DNA of 64,000 nucleotides from Onthophagus taurus. Lineage: Eukaryota > Arthropoda > Insecta > Coleoptera > Scarabaeidae. The notes beneath the pieces are model-generated. The model did not search any database. It worked only from the letters and a program-made list of their open reading frames with translations, and was not told where the DNA came from. Within the stretch, counting starts at the first letter, position 1. Each line of letters starts with the position of its first letter. The DNA is taken from NCBI RefSeq assembly GCF_036711975.1, contig NC_091967.1, positions 9,176,001 through 9,240,000 on the forward strand, given 5' to 3'. Position numbers and translations under genes: made by a program. Shown here one piece after another: positions 1 to 13,100 of this stretch.

Positions 1-2397
1 ATGTAAATTTATGTTATAATAACACTATCGAATATTTTTATAAGTTGTGCAAATATGTTCCAGCAATTGAAATTTAAATCAAACGGCATTAATTCGATGT
101 AATTTGTTATATTTTATTTCTTTGAACGTATTGTTGAATCGAAATTTTAATTAAATTTGATTTAAAACACTTGTTGTTTTATTAACATATCTTATATTGT
201 TTTTTTTTTTTTGAGAGACGAAAGTAATTTTATCAACATATTCTGAAGATAATTACACGCTATTTGAAAGCACGTACACTTTTGAGAAACCAGTTTTTGA
301 TTGGACAAGACTGAGCATAATCTGAATACTACTTGTATTAGACTAAATACTGTTTGAGGAATACCAGATGGTGCTCATAGATGACGGGATGCTGTATATT
401 AAATCTAAATACTTTGATTATATTAATGGGACGAGTTAGGAACAATAGTGTGAACGATTATTGGTCTATCCGCTCACGAAGAAAAACAAGAACATCTTAT
501 AGAGGTCGACTAAGTTCTCGTGCCTACAACTCTGGAAAAATGATAAAAGTCTGCATACTAGTGAAAATGTTATAGAATCGGTAGCAAATTAAACTTAAAT
601 TTTACACATTCAATTTAAACAATGGTAGAAAAAGCTAAAATTTCCATATATATATATATATATACAGCGACTTGTTTTGCAAAATGCAGTTATTTATTTA
701 AGGAAGAAAAGCGGGTATGGGCTAATATGTACAACCAGAGTACTTGTTTTTCTACAACAAAGCATACATACATATTCAAGCGATGTAGGAGTAGTAGGTC
801 GGACCAATTTTCAACTTCATAATGCGGCAAATTAAACAGAGTGCCCCTCGTGTACAAATAACTCGACGAAGAGAAAACTGTGAAATTCAGTTTGAAGCTG
901 TTTGCCCTGATTTAATTTAATTGAGAAGTCACACAAATACAAACCGAAGCTACCTTTTATATTATGGGAACTCGGAAGCTTTTAGACTGTTACTACATCC
1001 ATAGTTACCCGAAAATTAATTTAATCTCTTTAAATTATCCAAATTGTAAAACTAATCAAGTCCGTAAATTTCAAACGGTCTATATAAATGTTTGTTGTTG
1101 TAAAGTTTTTCCATTTAAAACTCGTTTAATTTTTTACAATTATTTTGTTGGGGTTTTCCGTTTGTGTAGCAAAATAAAAGTGAACTAGTTAATAATTTAG
1201 CATCGTGAGGTTCTGTAAGGGTTCCCGGGAGTGTTCCTTGTCTCTTTCAAATGCCCTTAAAAAGGGACATTAGAAGGACGAGACTAGGTTGTTAAAGAAA
1301 AATATCGACCACTAAAATCAGTAGTTCCGCAGTATAGTGGATTTCCCGCAGTTTGAATAGCTGTTTCCGGAGCACTCTATTACCGTCGAGTTTTCCTAAA
1401 TGCCCTTTATATGGACGCATTTAGCGTATATTCGGTACTAAGTTTTATCTAAAACTATTTATTATTTTTTTTATTGACATTTAAATTCAAATTGTTTGTT
1501 ATTGCTAAGTTGAATTTAAATATTGTAAACAGGATTGTAAACGTTTGTGTGTTGGATTCTGTTAATTGAAATTTTATCAACGCATTTGATCTGTATGTGT
1601 TGGTACATGAATTGTATTGTTGTTTATATGGCACGAATCAACAGAAACATCAATTCGCCTTTGGGGTCGCAGGTGAAACATTCAAACCCAGAATCCTGCA
1701 TTCAACTTATCATGTCACCTACCAGTAAACGTATAATGTATACGTCGACCGCATTTGCTTAACCGCTGTTGGGTCTGCTCCAGTTCACGCTTTCCACCAA
1801 GCTTGTGTTGATACTGGTCATGTTTCACAATACGTTTCGTACAGTCGACGTCCTACACCTGATCCGTCAAATATCGACTGTATGTTAACACACTTTATTC
1901 CAGGTGACACCCCATTACTACAGTTATAAATTGAAAATGAAATGGGGAAATTTAATATCCTGAATATGCCGACGCAACGCACTATCTCCAATATCGACAC
2001 CATGTGTGGCCATCTCCGTTGCCGACAAAGCTGTTGCCACCTCGTTCGTTCTTCGGAAATAGAACCAGATGGGCTGTGACAATTCGTTTTGCCTTCTATT
2101 ATAAATCATTTTTATTAGACTATGCCTTAGTCGAGTTATTAAATCATAAAAATCAATAATTTATAAAGGAGTAAATCTAAAACTAAAAAGAAAATCTAAA
2201 TCTCATTCAAAATCTTAACCCATCACTATCGTATTGGCCAAGAATTGAGTTTTCGAATGAGAACCGTGTAAATGTACATCAAGAATGTACATCGAAATCG
2301 GATTTCACTTAAGATGCAATATACAAAAATATAGTTTCATAGAAACCAGAGCGTACCTACTTAGTTTGTCCCACACAAAATGCAACATATCTGAATT
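1..2397. other. Non-coding left flank, no gene recognised
   Basis: AT-rich sequence with only short chance reading frames. It is either an upstream intron of the Ig-superfamily gene whose first visible exon starts near 3.85 kb (that exon begins in mid-codon, so earlier exons must exist) or intergenic DNA. I see no convincing exon, tRNA or transposase in it. The stretch 1620-2110 has slightly higher complexity but no domain I can name. Confidence 0.5.
645..664. repeat. (AT)n microsatellite
   Basis: About ten uninterrupted AT dinucleotides, read directly from the sequence. Confidence 0.9.
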
Positions 2398-2900
2398 CCT
2401 AGGTCTAATGTTAGTTTTAATGCTAGTGCTAGTTTTAGTGTTCAGATGCACGGCTAAACCCGAATGTTTCTAGTTCTAGGTCTAGTGTTAGTTCTAGTTT
2501 TACACTAGCACTATCACTAGAGCTAACACAAGACCTAGAACTTTTGAAAAACATTTGGATTTAGCCGTATGTCTCTTAAAACGGCTAAACCCAAATGATT
2601 CTAGTTCCAAATGCTCTAGTGATAGTGCTAGTGTAAAACTAGAACTAACACTAGACCTAGAACTAGAATCATTTGGGTTTAGCCGTTTTAAGAGACATAC
2701 GGCTAAATCCAAATGTTTTTAGTCTAGATCTAATGTTAGTTCTAGTGACAGTAGTAGGTAGCGCTAGTTAGCATATTTTTATTGAACTAAAACTAACACT
2801 ATACCTAGAACTAGAATGTATCGGGTTTAGTCACACATTTCTCAAGACGGCTTAAACCCGAATGTTTCTAGTTCTAAATCTAGTTCTAGTTTTAATTGTT
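2398..2900. repeat. CTAG-rich palindromic repeat, cluster 1
   Basis: Both strands alternate forms of the words CTAGTTCTAGGTCTAGTGTTAG and its reverse complement, broken by the 15-mer CGGCTAAACCCGAAT and its inverse. The stretch 2500-2700 is almost a perfect inverted repeat about a centre near 2580 (ACGGCTAAA... against ...TTTAGCCGT). The same family recurs at 5.57, 18.1, 20.3, 21.3, 29.3, 32.2, 35.5 and 52.9 kb. It contains no coding sequence. It is probably a foldback or MITE-like family. Confidence 0.85.
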
Positions 2901-3853
2901 ATTTGGCGTTAGATTGGATATCATAAGGACGATTTTTCCAAGTAAAACTTTTCCTTTGCAAAACTACCCAACGCCTGTACTATTAAGCTATGTTACATTT
3001 TATGTGGGACAGTTCAAGTGTATAGCAGTTTCGTAACTGTGATTACTGCATTCATATATTGCGGGTTAAATGAAATTCCGGCTATGTAAAATCCTATTTA
3101 ATTGGGATCTAACTTTGCATAAATAGAAAATTGTATGAAATAGGTTTTGTATATTTGAAAAATATTTGAAAATCCAATTTTTTGTTTTTATTTTTTTCAC
3201 TATTTCTGCGAGTATATAAATGATTTCCCTAGAACCGGTAGTAAATGTGCTTGTGCAATTTCAGTTTGTATATTAAAAAAGTTTAGTCATGATACGCGCC
3301 GGTGTCATGCAATGTGAAATTCCATGAATTTTATGAATCGGTCGTGTAAACTTTTGAGCGCCCGTGCGCGGATGTGAAGTCCTTTGAGAAATATAAGTCG
3401 AAATGTACGAACGTGATATTTCTTAACTGAAAAATATGAAATATACCCGAGCACTTATTCGCAAACGGTGTTCCATCGTAGGGAAAATAAACACGTACGC
3501 CGCAGTTGTCGGTAACTATTGCGACTTTATTTTATTGAGTAGAAGCGGACTGGGAAAAAGAGAAAATTTTACGAACGTTCTTGTAGTTTTATGTCAGAAT
3601 TTTACGGTACATATAAGAAAAAGTTAAATGATTCTAATTTTTAGGTCTCGTAATACTTTTTTAGTACAGGGATATTTTTAGTAATTTATAGGCAAATTTA
3701 TAGATTTTCTATAAAATTGTATCCCTTCTTGTTAGTTCCCTTGGGTAATTACGAATCACACCAATACATACTATATACCGATTCTGGTCTAAACCAGATA
3801 GGAACGATATAGCCAGTCCAAAGCAGTAATCCCCTACGATTGACTTGTTTCAG

Positions 3854-4123
3854 ATACACCCTCTTTCGCAATATCCCGTGAGCCCGGATTCGGATTTCCC
3901 ATACGAGAAGGAATGCCGTTGTCGTTAAAGTGCGACGTCGACGCGAACCCTAAGGCCGCTCCAATATGGCAGAAGGACGACACGGACCCACCGGTTCAAC
4001 AGACTCCCGACGGTTTCCTCAATTTCACCGAAATCCGGCGTGAGCACAGCGGCTGGTACAAGTGCATATCGAGGCATCTGCTCGGTAGATTCTCCAGCAT
4101 CGGATATTACCTCAACGTGAGGA
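3854..4123 (+). CDS. Exon encoding Ig domain 1 of the Ig-superfamily gene
   Basis: Acceptor ttgtttcag, donor GTAAGT, 270 nt, phase 1 at both ends, the usual layout of an exon carrying a whole Ig domain. The translation shows a first Cys (SLKCDV), the core Trp (IWQKDD) and a tyrosine corner (REHSGWYKC), so the disulfide pair is intact. There is no in-frame stop upstream within the exon; I place its start at the acceptor because the ATG at 3913 falls inside the Ig fold. Confidence 0.85.
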
Positions 4124-7100
4124 GTAAGTATCTCTTTCTCTCCACGCCTAAACTCTCGCCCTCTCTGCGGTGCATTTATTTTTGATTAAATTGCGTCCTC
4201 CCATTAGACCGGCTAATCAGATTAGGGTCGCCAGGATTACTCCAGGATCGAGAACCAACCGGAAGCCAGCTGTACACACTGATTTTTGTTGCCCTATTTT
4301 CAGACTTAAGCTAACGCTTGCTTTAAATCTGATAGCGATATGCTTGGGTTTTAGGGATTATTTTACTAATTACACTGACAAAAACTCAATTTATCAATAT
4401 TTTAAAGTTAACATTGAAATCGTCGCGTTTATTTAATATTCTATTTAACATTTACCAAAGGAAAGCAAATTCTGGAAATAGTCTGAAACTGTTCTGGTTT
4501 CATTTAAGTAACAGCGGGGTAGGAGCACTTTATAAAACGTATTCGCAGGGTTTTAACTTAATTAACAACTGGCCTGCAGCTGAAGTTCTTCCTCATCCAA
4601 GGCGCTTTGCACAACTAATCCACTCACCATAACTATTTATGGGCAAGGCGATATCACTAGATGAAAACTTAATTGTTCGTTATTATGCGGATTAAATTAA
4701 AACTTTCTTGCGTTGTCTTCGTCATTCTAGTATTTCTTATGGGGTAGAAATGGAATTAATCACAAGTGTGTATTGATATCGTTCAATATAACCTGAAATC
4801 TGGGTGTAATATGAAATTACAGCTTCGATTATTGAACGTTTAGTCAACTGTAATTATCGATTGTTTGGTTTGTTTGGCGCGTGTGTTGAATATTTGTGGT
4901 AACCCAATATGAGATAATAGGAATTTACAAATTTATATTTAAAAGATTTGTTTAAAAAAGATATTAAATTCATGATAAGAAAACTGCGAATTGATCAGGT
5001 TTGTTGAGAACTTCAGCCTTTCGAGCCGGAAATTAAATAAAATTTAATTGAACAGCACAAGATCGTAACGGTGAAATTAGTGCACAGGGAATCTTGTGTA
5101 TCGAGATAATCTGGGCTCTTCCGCTGCGCTTCCTTCCTTTCTTTTCCTTTTCCCCCCGCTTTTCGCTGGATTCAATTTTATTTGGAACCGTATACGAAAA
5201 TTTATCGCTGGTAATTCTCTTTATGGCGGAGTAAAACTGTGTGGTCACCTTTTAATTAACAATAATACCCGTTTTCTAGTTTCAGTTCTTTTTTTAGTAA
5301 TTTCTTTCCAAAAGTAAACGATTCTCATTTCTAAAGATTTATCAATATAATATATTTTTTCTTTGTGTAAATTTCAGATGAAATTGAAATGACTCAAGAG
5401 CCCGATTTAGATGTCAGAGAACTAAGCTCTACAGGACGACAATTAGAAGTTTCTCTTGGCGGTGCTGTTCAACTTTCATGCCCTCTCGGTTTGTATATTA
5501 TAATGCACTAAATACTTTTAATATACTGTTTCTAGCTCATAATATAACGTTGAATAACAACTATAAGTAGAACACTAAACCCGATACTTTCTAGTTCTAG
5601 ATCTAGTGTTAGTTCTAGTTTTACACGAAAACATCGAAAACTAGTCTTGAAAGACGTGCGGCTAAATCCGAATGTTTCTAGTTCTCGGTCTAGTGTTACT
5701 TCTTGTATTGCACTAGCACTATCACTAGAACTAACACAAGACTTAGAACTAGAATCATTCGGGTTTAGCCGTCTTGAGAGACGTTCGGCTAAACCCGAAT
5801 GTTTCTAGTTCTAAGTCTAGCGTTAGTTCTAGTTTTAATTGTTATTCAGCGTTACATTGTCCTAGTACCAAAAACATTCGGGTTTAGCCGTGCGTCTCTT
5901 AAAATGGTCGAAAATTCAGAGTTATCATAAGGACGTCATCTTTTTCCGAACAAAACTTTTCCTTTGTAAAACTATCCAGTACTATACTGTTAAGCTATGT
6001 TGCATTTCATGTAGGGCAGTGCAAATACATACGTATAGTATGCAACCAATATCACAGTATTGGTATTGCAATACGCAAATCGCGTACAAATCGCGTATAC
6101 TGTGATATTGGTTGCATACTTGCAATGATAACGTCGGATACGATAATTAATTAACACGCTGTAGTTTCTTAACTGTGGTTACTGTATTCATATATTGCGA
6201 GTTATATGAAATTCCCGGTATAACAATCTAACGCTAATATTTTGTCCGTTATATCCGAAGTCCCTTCTAACACGGTCCATTAGATCGAGGTTTTACTAAA
6301 AATAATAAAAGTCGTTGCGTAATATAAGAAAACGTTGTAAGGCAATACCTTCGACAATTTCCACCGTCATTAACAGAGGATGACTGGAATTTCTCGCTTG
6401 TATTAATGAATGAAACTAGGGGTGAAGCTAAATTTGAGCAACCTCGGTTTAATGAGGAAACTTGAACAACGTTATACCCAGGTGTATATCTGCCTATGTT
6501 GTGTATAATTCAGCCGTTATCTTACCGTATATTCTCGTTAGTCAGAGACGATTTAGAAACATTCATGAAATGAAGCTATTTGCATGAGGTTAATTAGATT
6601 TTTATTGCACAAATAAAACACTTTCTAAAAATGTTAAAAATTTCTATTTTAAAATTATAACTTTCGAATAGTGTTTTAGCATAAAAGCACCAAGTCAGCA
6701 TTATTTGCTACACTTTAAAATTCATTTCTGGCATGTGAACAAAACGGTCTATTCGGACGATTACCTACAGTATTTTACATTTGTTTCGAACGTCGAAACC
6801 TGTTTCGATCGATATATTAAGTTAAACAAGCGTAGAAATTCGGATGGGTACACATCGAAACAACTGCACCAAGAAGTGCTTTAACTTTTACACACGGACG
6901 TTTGCAAAACGAGCTCATACCCCGGTTGCAATGAATTTTCGTGTTTATTCGCGCCGATATTGACCCGCCAACTCAACCTAAACCTTACGCCCGAACGCGA
7001 ACCGACCCAAACTTAAACTTTTTCATTCGCAGCAAGTTCGGCAGCACGCGGTATTCCGCCTGACCAAAACTTTTCCAAGTATCCGAAACCTTCTCCGTAC

Positions 7101-10100
7101 ATCTGTGACGAACGAATTTAAATTTTACAGTAGTTGTTCTCTTCAATTTGAACCTTTGGGTTTATTGTACGTAAACTTACATTTATTTTAAAGTCCAACT
7201 TTGAAAAAAATTTAGAAATTCTATTCTCGAAATAAATAATATTAATAAACCAATCAATTTATTGTAACCATAAAACATTCCGATCGTACGATATCACATA
7301 CTTAAATTATTTTTTGTGGTGGTCATAAGACCTCTAAAAAAGTTGCAGTGTAGCATAAAGTATTTAGTTCATCTTAATAATAAGCTCACTGGTTTGACCA
7401 CTATTCAACATCCTCACATTTTGTATATGATACTGATACACTCAAAACATTTGCAAAACATCCATCTATAGATTATAAAATTCCCATGTTTACAAATATT
7501 AATTACACCGTGAAGTTTTCTTTAGTAATGCCAATTGTAGCGTGAAGTTTTCTTTAGTAATGTCAATTATAGCGTGAAGGAATGTTAGGTAAGGTTAGTT
7601 TTGTTTACAAATATTAATTATACCATGAAGTTTTCTTTAGTAACGGCAATTATAGCGTGAAGTTTTCTTTAGTAATGTTAATTATAGCGTGAAGGAATGT
7701 TAGGTAAGGTTAGTTTTGTTTACAAATATTAATTATACCATGAAGTTTTCTTTAGTAATGCCAATTATAGCGTGAAGTTTTCTTTAGTAATGTCAATTAT
7801 AGCGTGAAGGAATGTTATGTAAAGCTGGCCCTTCTCGGCCGTTCCATCTAGTCATATGGAACGATAGCACTTCAATGGAGTTACGTAAATTTGGAATCCT
7901 CATGTGATTGGAGTGGAATGATGAGACTAGTTGGAATTCCATCCGAACAAAAATCCATCACTCCGCTCCAAAATTCTATCGCTGCAACTCATCGTGAATG
8001 GGAAAACGCGCAACAGAGAGTGCAAAGAGTGATTTTGTTATAAGTCTTATTGATATGTATAAGGATATTTCTTGTTTATGGAAAATTTCAGATCCCCATT
8101 ATTATGATAAAAATAAGAGAAATTTAGCATTGGAAGAATTATTATTATTTGAAACAGTTGACTCATTTAGAAAAAAAACTGAAGATAGAAATAATAGCTG
8201 TTGACAAATTTAAGCTCTTTATAATTCATACTTGTGGCCAAAAATCGCAAAGTTTAGGGCTCATGAGGGCTAATACTTTCCCTCAATTATTTATCTTTTT
8301 TCTGATTTAACGGCGTTATCAAACGAAATAATTGGAAATAACAGTCTTCATTCATCCTCAAATAATTCCTCCAGTCAGAAGGTTCCAATGTTAGTTAAAG
8401 CCATTGTTTCACTCGTCTTTTACAACCGTAGATAACATGAGAAAAATTTCATCCATATTGCGAAAATTAAAAATGCCAGAGTGATTGCGCGCCACGTCAC
8501 TCCATTTGGATCGTCCATGAATGGCCAGCTTTAGGTTAGTTTTAATTACAAATATTAATTATACCGTGAAGCACCCGAATACAAAATCTTCTCTTTATAA
8601 AAACCTCGTATAAGCGCAAAAGTAAAAAGTGTGTAAATTAAATTTGTAATAATAAATTGAAATAGGTTCACATACATGGCCAAATATTTTATCTATCCAT
8701 GGTTTAAATCCAATTTAATGCTAATTTGAAACCGCGTTTTCGCCAATTAAAATTTAATTTGGAATTGTAAAACGAGAACGAGGATATATAAAACCAAAAA
8801 GGTCGCAGCAGCGTTTATTTACATCAAAATGGCTTACACCTCAATTCGAATGCATGTACTAAACTGTATTATTAGCCTTTTTAATTTTCTATGGCCTCAT
8901 CAACTATAATCCGGTAATATTGCATGAAATTGTATTACAATGTTGTGAATTTTAGTAATTCGTTTGTTCGGCTGCATTTATTGCGCACCACAAAATTGAT
9001 TGTCGTTAATTATGATGATGCTTTATGCACCGCTTTTCACATAAATGGGCAGCATTCTGATAACTTTACCTCATAAATGACACTTTGGTAAAACCCACTC
9101 TATTATTGTTCATCACTTTCGTTCCAATTAATTGCACATCCGATTAATTTCATTTTTATTACTGTTTTATCTGTTCGAAACGTTAATTTAAATATCTTTT
9201 GTACAAGCGCGCCGTAAATCCAAATTAACTTGTTCGACAGTGTATTAAACTCATACATTAATTAATTTATGGGATTCCTATTTTGTGTCGAAATGATACG
9301 TTCCATTTATTAGGTACTGCTTTGTTTTTGAGTAGTATTATTAATTATTATGCTTATTATTTTGTGTATCGGCATGAGTTAAGTAAAGACTTTTTAAAAT
9401 TTGCATGCATGCAAGATATTTAAACCACCACCAACCCCTGTTTCGTCGGTATGCATTACATCAAAGGATCCTTTTGTCTGTTAATACGACCATGGATCGT
9501 TAAAATTAACAAAACAAAGGCGCGCACTTCAGTGATATCGTGTTCAACGTTACAACCGCCACATCAACGAGCAAATGACAAGTGTCAGTGTAACGAACGA
9601 AACCACTTTCACAATTAGGACGTTTTACGGTTACACCGCATCGTTTATCATGCTTTTGTATTACATTACGTAGGCCATTTCATTATTAAACACCAAAGTA
9701 AGAATTCTATCAATAATCCAAAAATATTGGCAAGAAAAAGTTGATCTGAGACCTTTTAAAATCTGAGCAACACGTAACTTTGCGATATTAGGAGCTATAA
9801 GGCTTAAGGCCAGCGATATTGTTAATAATTCATCGGCAATATCTAGAGTTTCGGAAGTCGTGGCGAATCAATTTTTATCGTGGCGTCGGCCAAGCTCGTT
9901 ATCGCGCAAATAATTTATTGAGATCGGGGAAGTTTCTATTCCCTTGTCGTGTGCGTGGATGTTTCGGTTATAGAAAAATCGAACGTTTCCCCACAAGAAA
10001 ATAAAATAAAATTTTATGCTTAAACAGGCACTACAGGTTGTTGGACACGCGTGGATTCCGGCACAGGACGTTTAGAACCACTCGGGGCTTCCCAAGAATT

Positions 10101-13100
10101 ACGACTCGAACATGTTTTATATCAAGAGGCTGGAGAATATAGATGTGTTGCTCCTAACAGGGATACAGTACGTAAGCTTGATTCATTGAGAAGTGCTATG
10201 AGCGTTGACGTCAATGTTATAGGTAAGTTATAAAAAAATTTTTATTGAATCGCTAAAAATGAACTACGAATAAAAGCCGTTTTTAATTTGAACTATTTTG
10301 CATGAGAAAAAGCGGGTATTCAACGCCGTTCCATCCGATTTCAAAATCAGAACTGATTTCCACCTGAGCAATTTAATATCCTAGCTAAAGCATCCGGATT
10401 TTCTTCTATTGAATCGACTCGACGAGGACGACACCAAAGACAACTATCGTATTTCTTTCTAACTGATCCAGAAATCTTAAAAATATTCACATCATTTTAA
10501 AACCAATATTACAAAGAGTATTGCTCGTACATATCAAAGTGAAAATAGTGCTTAACGTTGCGAGGTTTACGTCGCCGTTCGCGTTTTACTTATAGCCGGT
10601 GCCTATCTGACGCATTACCTCGCAGTCGGAATCCTTTACTCTTCGTCTCTTTTACCGTTTCGATATTCTCCTTTCCTTATAGCGGGAATTCGATCGACGG
10701 CGCGACTCTGGTTCACAAGAATTCCACCCTTTGACTGGAACCATGGAAAAATAAAAACGGTATGCTTATCCTTGCGTATTAAATCAATCGTATCCAGCGG
10801 GAATTGAGGTTTTTCCCTTCCTACTGAGTCTCTAAACGGAAAGAACGTTCGTAAAATGAAAAGGGGAAACAATTGCGGCGACGTCCTTTGTTTCATTAGG
10901 GCGAGAATTCAGAAACTCCGTGTTTAAATTACGTTTGATGTTCTTTAAATTTTTGTTTGTCGAAAAAATTGAAACATGAGTTCGAAATTTTTGTACAAAT
11001 TAAGGAATAAATTAATATGTTTCTCAATTTTTTTAATAAACACATCCAAGAAATTGTTTCGTAACATATTTTGTGTAATGACAAAGTTAAATTATTACAT
11101 AAGATGTATACAAAAGTAACAAAACTATATTTTTACCCTTCTTTGTCGGTTCCATTTTTATTAACAAAAAGATAAAGAAAAACTGCTTATTAAATTTTCC
11201 TTTGAGACGCTCTTTTTGTTTCTTCCCTTGGTTGCAATAAAGTATGATAAGACGTCTTTTAAGTTTCAGATTTTCTTTGTTGCATGAAATAGTGATTACG
11301 CTTCAAAATTTATGTATACATTAATACGTTAGGAATTTTTTCATTAACAAATGTCTTTGTTACACTTGATTCGTTTCATTACTATGATTTTGTTCTAGAT
11401 ATGTTCCAGTTCTGTTTACTACTAAAACAATTCAAAATTATAAATTTAATAAACTTAATTCAACACTTGTATCTACAGATTTATGACTGCAATACACACA
11501 GAACATTTTGAACTGTTGAAAATCCAAACTATTCCGCAATTGCGCGGTGTATAGACAAACGAGCAATTTGAGGACATTGTTTCTATTTGGACTGATGAAG
11601 CTGGAATTCTATTCAACTTCAATGCTACAAACATTAATTTCGGATGATGTGAATTACCCGTATTTCAAAAAAAATGTGGGGTTGTAACATTCTTTTCATC
11701 ATTCAAAAATCATTCTTTCTTTACATAAAAAATTGTAAATGTGAAAACTTCACTGTAGGATCTTTTTTGTGAGTTGAGTCATGTTTTTAATTTTAATTTG
11801 TGGTAAGCCATCTAGGTCTCCATTGATAACTAACATTTCATGGCTATAAGGCTATATAAAGGTAAATTAATTTACTCTACTTTAACGAGTTGCCAACTAA
11901 GAATATCGACATCAAAGTTTTCTTCTCCTTTATTAAGACAAAGAAAATTTTGATAACAATTTTGTGTCCATTCTAATGCCATCTCTTAGGTGGCTTGCCA
12001 GGAAGTCTCTTTGACTTAGATTTTTCCTTTGCTTATTTCGCCCATTTATTCTATCGACATGGTCTTCTATCTTTTAATTTTTAAATCTTTTTGTATTAAG
12101 CATTTGTGAAATTAACGAAGCGAAAATGTAACTGTATATTTCATTTTACGGCAAGAATAAATTTTTAATATAGATTAATTTAGGGTAACGTTAAATTACG
12201 GACCTTGCGCCGTAATTAATCCTGGAGAAGTTTAATTTCCTTTATTCTTTGAGGTAGTAAACGACGTGGCCGCAAAGGTATGTTCTCCTTTCCTCGCCTT
12301 GCTCCCGGCGGCAATCGATAACGTAAAAGTGCAATTTTGCAAGTAATAAATTTAAGGGAATAAGGGCGTAAAGTAGTCTTCGGAGGGCAATCTCAGTATC
12401 AAAGTAAATGGTTGTTGTCGTTAACATTGACGCTCCCTTCTGTGATTCATTAAACGTCCCAGTCGTAGATGGAAGTTTTTCCACGGCTTTCTGAAAATAC
12501 TAATAGTAAGTGATCGATTAACATTACTCTTTTCTATAAGTTTCAACTTTCAAAGAACATCAATATATACCCGGATGGCGTGGTTTGGTAATTTTCTGAT
12601 AATAAAACCAATTTAAAATTGAGTACTTCTTTAATTCTTGTATAATTTTCATTGTGGAAAGCTTTTAGAAATATAACTCGGTTTAAAAATTTCTCCTGGG
12701 GGCACTAAAAACTTAATTACCATTACGTTCTCGAGATAAATCTGCTTAATTGGATCGTCGAATATATTTTTAAACGATAAAATACGTGCTAACGCAACAT
12801 CTCACTGTTCGAAATCTACACAATAATTAATTACAAGACATACCAAAGTTCCAAAGTTTGCGAATAACGATTCATTTGTAATATTATATCTTTTCTTTTG
12901 GAAATTAGAAAATAACCCCTGGGAGGCCGTAGGCAACTTTAAGAGAGAGAACGAAGGAAACGACTGTTCACGGTTATCTTGTAAAAGCTGTTTTGAAGTA
13001 ACAATTTATTTATGGTCTCGGAAATTATCAAACGATCTCGTCCAAGCTCCCGCATCAGTTTTCAGTTTAATGAAATTTCTGGGTAAAGCAACTTGCAAGC

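Noticed and set aside
1818..2109. Two overlapping minus-strand frames suggesting a retroelement pol fragment
   Set aside because: I could not match any conserved block; too short to call.
2500..2712. 70-codon minus-strand frame in the CTAG cluster
   Set aside because: Open only because the repeat lacks stops in that frame; Leu/Ser/Val repeats follow the DNA repeat.
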